Positions 59,328 through 64,000 of a stretch of 64,000 nucleotides of DNA are shown one piece after another. The notes under the pieces were generated by a model, which made no database searches, was not told the origin of the DNA, and worked only from the letters and a program-made list of their open reading frames with translations. A program made the translations under genes and the position numbers. Each line of letters begins with the position of its first letter. Position 1 is the first letter of the stretch. Source of the stretch: Sinonovacula constricta (lineage: Eukaryota > Mollusca > Bivalvia > Cardiida > Solecurtidae). The stretch is from contig CM017556.1 of assembly GCA_007844125.1 (NCBI GenBank), positions 85,282,864 to 85,346,863 of the forward strand. Reading direction: 5' to 3'.

Positions 59328-61018
59328 AAAAGTGGTATCCGACAGTTTTGTCCAAATTTTTTTTCTCGAACAACCAAATAAGTCATTGGTACCTGAAAGG
59401 TCTTGCAAAATGACGTTTATTGATGCCAAGGATTTACGTGAACAGACAAGGATAAATCCCCTTTGTCATTGCAAACAGTAGTTTCGTATCTTAGCCACGC
59501 TGCTGAGATAGCTATCTTTAACTCATTGTACCCTAATGACGCATTAAAGCGGCACGAAAAACAGCCTCCTCATGCCGGGAGACGACTTATCGCGTCGCAT
59601 TTTACCTGTGTCTGGCGCCGAGCGCCGCGTTAAGGCGGCCCTGAAAATGTCTCGGCTACTGCCGAACGCCGCGTTAATGCGTCCATCATATTTGCTGGTT
59701 AAAACTCATGTTTTCAATCACTTTCGAGTCTCGGCCAATCAAGTACATCACAGTATCGTAAATGCTAATGTCATCGTAATCTAAATCTATCGTCTTAAAT
59801 CCTTTTTTGTTTTTTCATTTATTGTATCGAGCAACAGAAAAATCGGCGACATTTTCTCTGATTGAAGTGATTCACATCTAATTTGAAACATTTCTCGGCT
59901 GAAATACGATCGTAAAAGCAGTTTTTAAATGATTAATTTATACTTCGATCTCAGCCAATCAGAAACCTTGTTATATAATATATTGGAATTTCATGTAACC
60001 CGGATGTAAACACAATGAATTAATTATCTCGAGACAAAGAAAAACGGCGATGTGTCTTACTGTTAGCTTTAAAATTCCTACTTATACGCATATGTATCGG
60101 CGGAGATGTGGAATTACCTACGTCAGATCCAATATTTATACGATAATTGCAGATATCAATAGATAAAAGACACAATCTAACTCTTGGAAATCGACGAAGT
60201 TTTCTATCAAATATGAAGTTTAAGAGTGTTATTTTCTCAAACTACCGGTAAATCGCAACTTTAAATTAAAGATGGCCGACTGTTTTAAAGTTACTCATTA
60301 TATAAAATATTATATAAAGCAGTGTTATGTACGTTATAAACATGAAAAAAAAACTTGATGAGGTCAATATTCTTCACTTTAATAATTTGAACTGTGTTAA
60401 TTTTGATATTGTCAATCTTGCATGTTCTTCAGATTTCACTCTTTTCTGAAGTATTTCTTCTCATATCGTGTTAAAAATTACATGGTTGTGTAAAGCACTT
60501 TCTGTGCTTCAAGTATGTGAAAATATCCCTTTAGAGTACTTCCAAAATGACATGTTTATTGTGTTGTGTATACACCCACCCCCAATATCTTCCACTGACC
60601 GGTAATCCACACCAGATGTGTCTCGGCATGAGGGGCAGATAAGACCCCCACCAGGTGTAGGGCATAACTGGAGAAATGCCTCTAGGGTACAACTGGTCAA
60701 TTAGCTGTAGGGCACAATGAGTTAAACTTAGAAAAACATATGACCGCTTACTTGTAAATAGTTATCCAGGTAATCTGCTCCGACTTCAATATCTATAGCA
60801 GAGACCACTATCATGTTTTTTTAATAGAGTTGGAAAGACTGAACGTTTTGAGTAATTTTTTATGATTAGTACAGTCTAACAATAAAGTTAGTGTTCAAAA
60901 TCATTTTTATAATGACTAAATGGTGGGTTTATACAAAAAGTATGACCGAATTCCCCTTAGCAGTGGTAAGATATTGGTATGTGCATATAATATAGGCAAA
61001 CTGTGAGATACCACCGTG
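59328..61018. mobile_element. MITE family C copy split by a nested element
   Basis: Left 'aaagtggtatccgacagttt', right 'caaactgtgagataccaccg'. The sequence matches 53919-54380 once the insertion at 59522-60721 is removed. Confidence 0.78.
59522..60721. mobile_element. TTAA-target DNA transposon, 1200 bp, piggyBac-like
   Basis: Ends CTCATTGTACCCTA and inverted CTCATTGTGCCCTA (one mismatch in 14). It is flanked by TTAA on both sides (59518-59521, 60722-60725), while the empty site in the sister MITE reads 'tttttaaacttag', so the duplicated target is TTAA. Subterminal inverted blocks around 'cctcatgccg' and repeated 'tg(t)accctaa'-type words are present. The left 200 bp are CpG-rich. No transposase frame, so non-autonomous. 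Confidence 0.75.
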
Positions 61019-62059
61019 AAATGCAGAAAATAACAATGTAAGACTGGATGCTAGAGATACAGCAGCAAAAAGGTGCAGATCCTGATTACACAACTTCCTG
61101 ATCAGGATCTAGTTTATTTTTCACGCTAGCTTAATGAATTTGTTGTGATCAGGTTTAGAATTAAAATAGACAAGCATCACACCATGCTGCATTTTAACCT
61201 AAAATGCATGAAAGTGATAAAGACTACACAAAAAAGTGTAGCTCCACATCAGTCCTGTTGGAAGCTGTCATATCAGAATCTGCACTAAATACAAATAAAT
61301 CTCCGCAATATGTCTTGAAACATTTTATTTAGTCATCAACAAAACATTAAGAATAGCTATGGGCGTTATAAACTTTACAACAAGGTATCGTTAAGGAAGT
61401 ATTGAAATCTGATCATTGACACGCATTACTGAATGGGTGACCTTGAGATTTTCTCGCGAGCACAAACCCTAAAAGAGTACAACCAACCCTTATGCTACAT
61501 TTATTTTATTAATAACCCATAGCTACATTTCTTGTAATCGTTTATTATTATGTCGGCATACAAAACCATCTGTAGCGATAGAGACTCGGCAACAAATAGT
61601 ATATACATCATGATCAGACTGCTCACAACAGGGAACTGGCTGATCTGGATCTTCAATATTTGCTTAATTTGTTCTCAGCAGGTCAAGTGTTAATCAAATC
61701 TACAGGTATATACACTATTGTAGTCTGCTACTTTATGTGTAATTAAGTATTCAGTGGGTTGTAAATACAGCTAACAATCTTGGGCATAAATTCCTCATAT
61801 ATATTTTGCTGCAAGGGTTTAAACATTGTTCATTCAAATGTTAAGTATACCACATATTTATGACACCAGGCCACTCTAAAGCTATAATATATCTGGACAA
61901 ACAATATAATTAGTACAAAACACTTTAAAACAAGTAGTACATGGCATAGAAGACTAACTAAAACAATAGCTAATGTCCTTTTATTGGATCCAACTTCAAT
62001 CCAAACAAACTGATAAGACCCTTTAAAATGATAAAAAGGTGATGTTGAAATTTGATTGT

Positions 62060-62175
62060 AAACCTTGTTCTGACCTTAATGTGTAATAAAAATATACCAA
62101 GACTCAGTGGTGCGGTCAATAGAGGACTGGACTGTCGTACAAGAAGTACTGGGTTTGAAACCTACAAATGCCATG
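62060..62175 (+). mobile_element. possible tRNA-derived SINE remnant
   Basis: 'cagtggtgcggtcaatagag' then 'actgtcgtacaagaagtact gggtttgaaacc' has an A-box-like and a B-box-like element at tRNA spacing, followed by a T-rich tail. Confidence 0.4.
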
Positions 62176-62858
62176 CATTTATTATTTTTTTATTTTATTA
62201 CATTTTTTTTCTTTTTTCTTTTTTGTTACTTCTATCATCATATTGAACATTATTGAGAATTTTGTTTTTTACAGCTTGTTTCACACTGCTATGGACAAGG
62301 ACCTACTTGCATTGAGGGAGTATTAAAGGGAGACTACCACTATGTCCCTCTGTACCTGTATACATACAGATCTGTGTGGTTATTTTATGCCCTGGCAGGG
62401 ATAGTGATTTATAAATACCAGGAACATACACTGGAAATGTAGATACTGGAGCTTTATCTTTCATGTACCTTAATCAAACAGTAACATAATGCACAACTGA
62501 TTATGATATTCAATGCCACATAAGTCCCAGAGTGCATTTGTGGCCTCTTTGTGTACAATCAGATGTCCCTGAAATTGGCTATGCTATGTAAGCTTCTCAA
62601 CCAAGATTTATATATGTGTTATGGTAAATTTACAATTTTTCTACAGTGATTTGTAAATTATGATATCTATTTAAAATCTTCTTTGTTTGTATTTTTACTT
62701 CGCATTGATACTATATATGGTCATATTGATAATGTCCAGCTTATTACAGGTGGAGGAAGATGCAAGACATTTTGTCTTTAAGAATCAGCGACACACTACC
62801 TATCAGCTGGTAGACCTTCTCAAGTGTAATTTCTTGCCCTGAAAGGGACTCATATCCC

Positions 62859-63316
62859 CACTCGGAACTCCTCGGGTAATTCCGTCCTCTACGTAATCAC
62901 CTCGGAAATAATGCGGTCGCCGCCATATTGACGAACTACTTCCAAAGCAGCAATCGTACCTACTCGGCGATCTCCGGCAAGCTTCGAATATAGACATCAC
63001 CGAAGCGTGATCCGAGTGCATGCAGGGTAATAACTGGTATATTACACTTTTACCAAATCCTGTTGGTAATATACATACAGTATCAACTAAGTTAGAAATA
63101 TTCTTTAACCAAGCAATCTGCTCTTCTTTCAAGGAGTATTGAATCTCCCTTATATCTAAAGCGTACTGCATGCACTTTGAAAAGTCAGCCATCTTTGTTT
63201 ACATAATGCAATGAGAAGTTATTCGCCGGGGCAAATCACCAACTGGTGTATTCATACAATTACATACGAGGCATTATCTCCGAAGCTTGCCGGAGATCGC
63301 CGAGTAGGTACGATTG
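62859..63316 (-). mobile_element. 458-bp transposon carrying a RecQ-like helicase fragment
   Basis: It is bounded by a 9-bp direct repeat tcatatccc (62850-62858, 63317-63325) and imperfect TIRs (18 of 26 match: CACTCGGAACTCCTCGGGTA left, CAATCGTACCTACTCGGCGA inverted right). A second, 35-bp perfect inverted pair 'caatcgtacctactcggcga tctccggcaagcttcg' joins about 62950-62985 to the right end. The minus strand opens with MADFSKCMQYALDIREIQ at 63192 and reaches the Walker A motif LPTGFGKSVIYQLLP, then runs into transposon-end sequence. Confidence 0.65.
63060..63192 (-). pseudogene. RecQ-family helicase N-terminal fragment
   Basis: About 55 residues from an ATG: LKEEQIAWLKNI (Q-motif region) then TVCILPTGFGKSVIYQLLP (Walker A, motif I of RecQ-like superfamily 2 helicases). 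The frame stays open to 62803 but the rest (ACRRSPSRYDCC...) is the translated transposon end, so motifs Ia-VI are missing. It is a captured or relic 5' exon, not an active helicase. Confidence 0.65.
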
Positions 63317-63399
63317 TCATATCCCATGCATTATGGGGCTGAAGAGTTACAAGACAGTGACTAAAACTACTCAGGCACAGGCACGCCCAATATTTACAA

Positions 63400-63994
63400 T
63401 CACAGAAAAATAAGCATTTCTGAAATGGCTGTTAAACAAAAGTCAGCATTAAGTTAACAAAGTAGAAATAAGAAATATGTTCTTTTATGAAGCAATTGAG
63501 TGAAAGCAAGTTTTTATGAGGAATCAATGGGTTAAAATCAATAGTCCATGCTTCTATGTATTGAATAAACATTGAATCTTTTATTTAATACTGGTTATAA
63601 ACAAATATAACATGATTAGGATAAAACAGTGTTTTAATATATAAATATAATTATAACGATTGTGGAATGATGAAATATTCTCTTTTCAACTTTCTATGCT
63701 TTTCATATTAATATTATTAAACATTAAACATTATAATTAACATTTTCTTGGAAGGGCTGCATCGGAACAATGTAAAGGTTTGAGTAAAATGTTTGTTTTT
63801 CACAATTGAGAGACAATTGTTGTGCATATTAATATTACACTTTACACTGAACATAAGGGGATCAATAGGAAATATCCAAATCCAGTATTGTAAATCAATG
63901 GTAGGTCATTATCAGTTATGCTAGAGATTGACTTAAATAGAGATTTTTTAGGAAAAATCACTTTAACAACAAAATTAACTTTACAAGCTCTTAC
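63400..63994. other. AT-rich stretch, nothing recognised
   Basis: Very AT-rich sequence without visible repeats or frames, leading to the possible donor at the right edge. Confidence 0.5.
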
Positions 63995-64000
63995 CTGGTA
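63995..64000 (-). CDS. possible upstream exon cut by the window edge
   Basis: The last six bases read TACCAG on the minus strand, followed by gtaagag, a near-perfect splice donor. It may be an upstream exon of the receptor, but only two codons are visible. Confidence 0.25.

Larger units (their letters stand above)
62695..63395 (-). mobile_element. SINE family A split by a nested transposon
   Basis: Left part 62695-62858 ('atggtcatattgataatgtc cagcttattac ... cttgccctgaaagggactca') and right part 63317-63395 ('atgcattatggggctgaaga gttacaagacagtgac ... caggcacgcc') are the two halves of one copy interrupted inside its B box region. Confidence 0.65.

Overview
The window looks like AT-rich genomic DNA from an invertebrate animal, most likely a bivalve mollusc. 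Genes are split into short exons with strong GT/AG borders, and introns are long and packed with minisatellites. The dispersed repeat built from 'gaccccacgtgacc' and 'attctggccaagtttggtgaagattgggcc' modules and ending in 'ctcaggtgagcta' is a type I know from bivalve genomes. No database search was possible, so the taxon is inference.

One gene dominates. Minus-strand exons from 42818 down to 4586 join in a consistent reading frame into one receptor-type protein tyrosine phosphatase (RPTP). In order they give a Thr/Ser-rich mucin-like stalk, six fibronectin type III (FN3) domains, a membrane-proximal domain with the 'CNGPL' signature typical of R3-type RPTPs (PTPRB/H/J/O/Q; fly Ptp10D/4E), a transmembrane helix, a basic juxtamembrane segment containing a 30-nt microexon and a GC-AG intron, and the first exon of the cytoplasmic phosphatase region. 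Catalytic exons were not found and should lie beyond position 1. The signal peptide and first exon should lie beyond 64000. A further exon-like ORF at 11989-12165 encodes a second hydrophobic helix with compatible phase and is the best candidate for an undescribed splice option. Two small plus-strand candidate exons sit at the far left (159-260, 1675-1708).

The rest is repeats. Nearly every intron holds a tandem array. The largest is a 4.5-kb array of a 26-bp unit (31805-36365) containing a 702-bp higher-order duplication. Others have periods of 115, 32, 76, 31, 42, about 100, 43, 29, 24, 75, 31, 60 and 33 bp. Dispersed elements include two tRNA-derived SINE families, a five-copy MITE family, an RTE-type LINE relic, and several DNA transposons with visible terminal inverted repeats (TIRs) and target-site duplications (TSDs): a hAT-like MITE (6423-6630), a Mutator-like element with a 10-bp TSD (15647-16383), a TTAA-type 1.2-kb element nested in a MITE (59522-60721), a TIR element nested in the bivalve repeat (50316-50942), and a 458-bp element carrying a captured RecQ-like helicase fragment inside a SINE (62859-63316).

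The region from 43 kb to 64 kb is intron or intergenic sequence upstream of the receptor stalk. I could support no further coding exon there apart from a possible splice donor at the right edge (63995).
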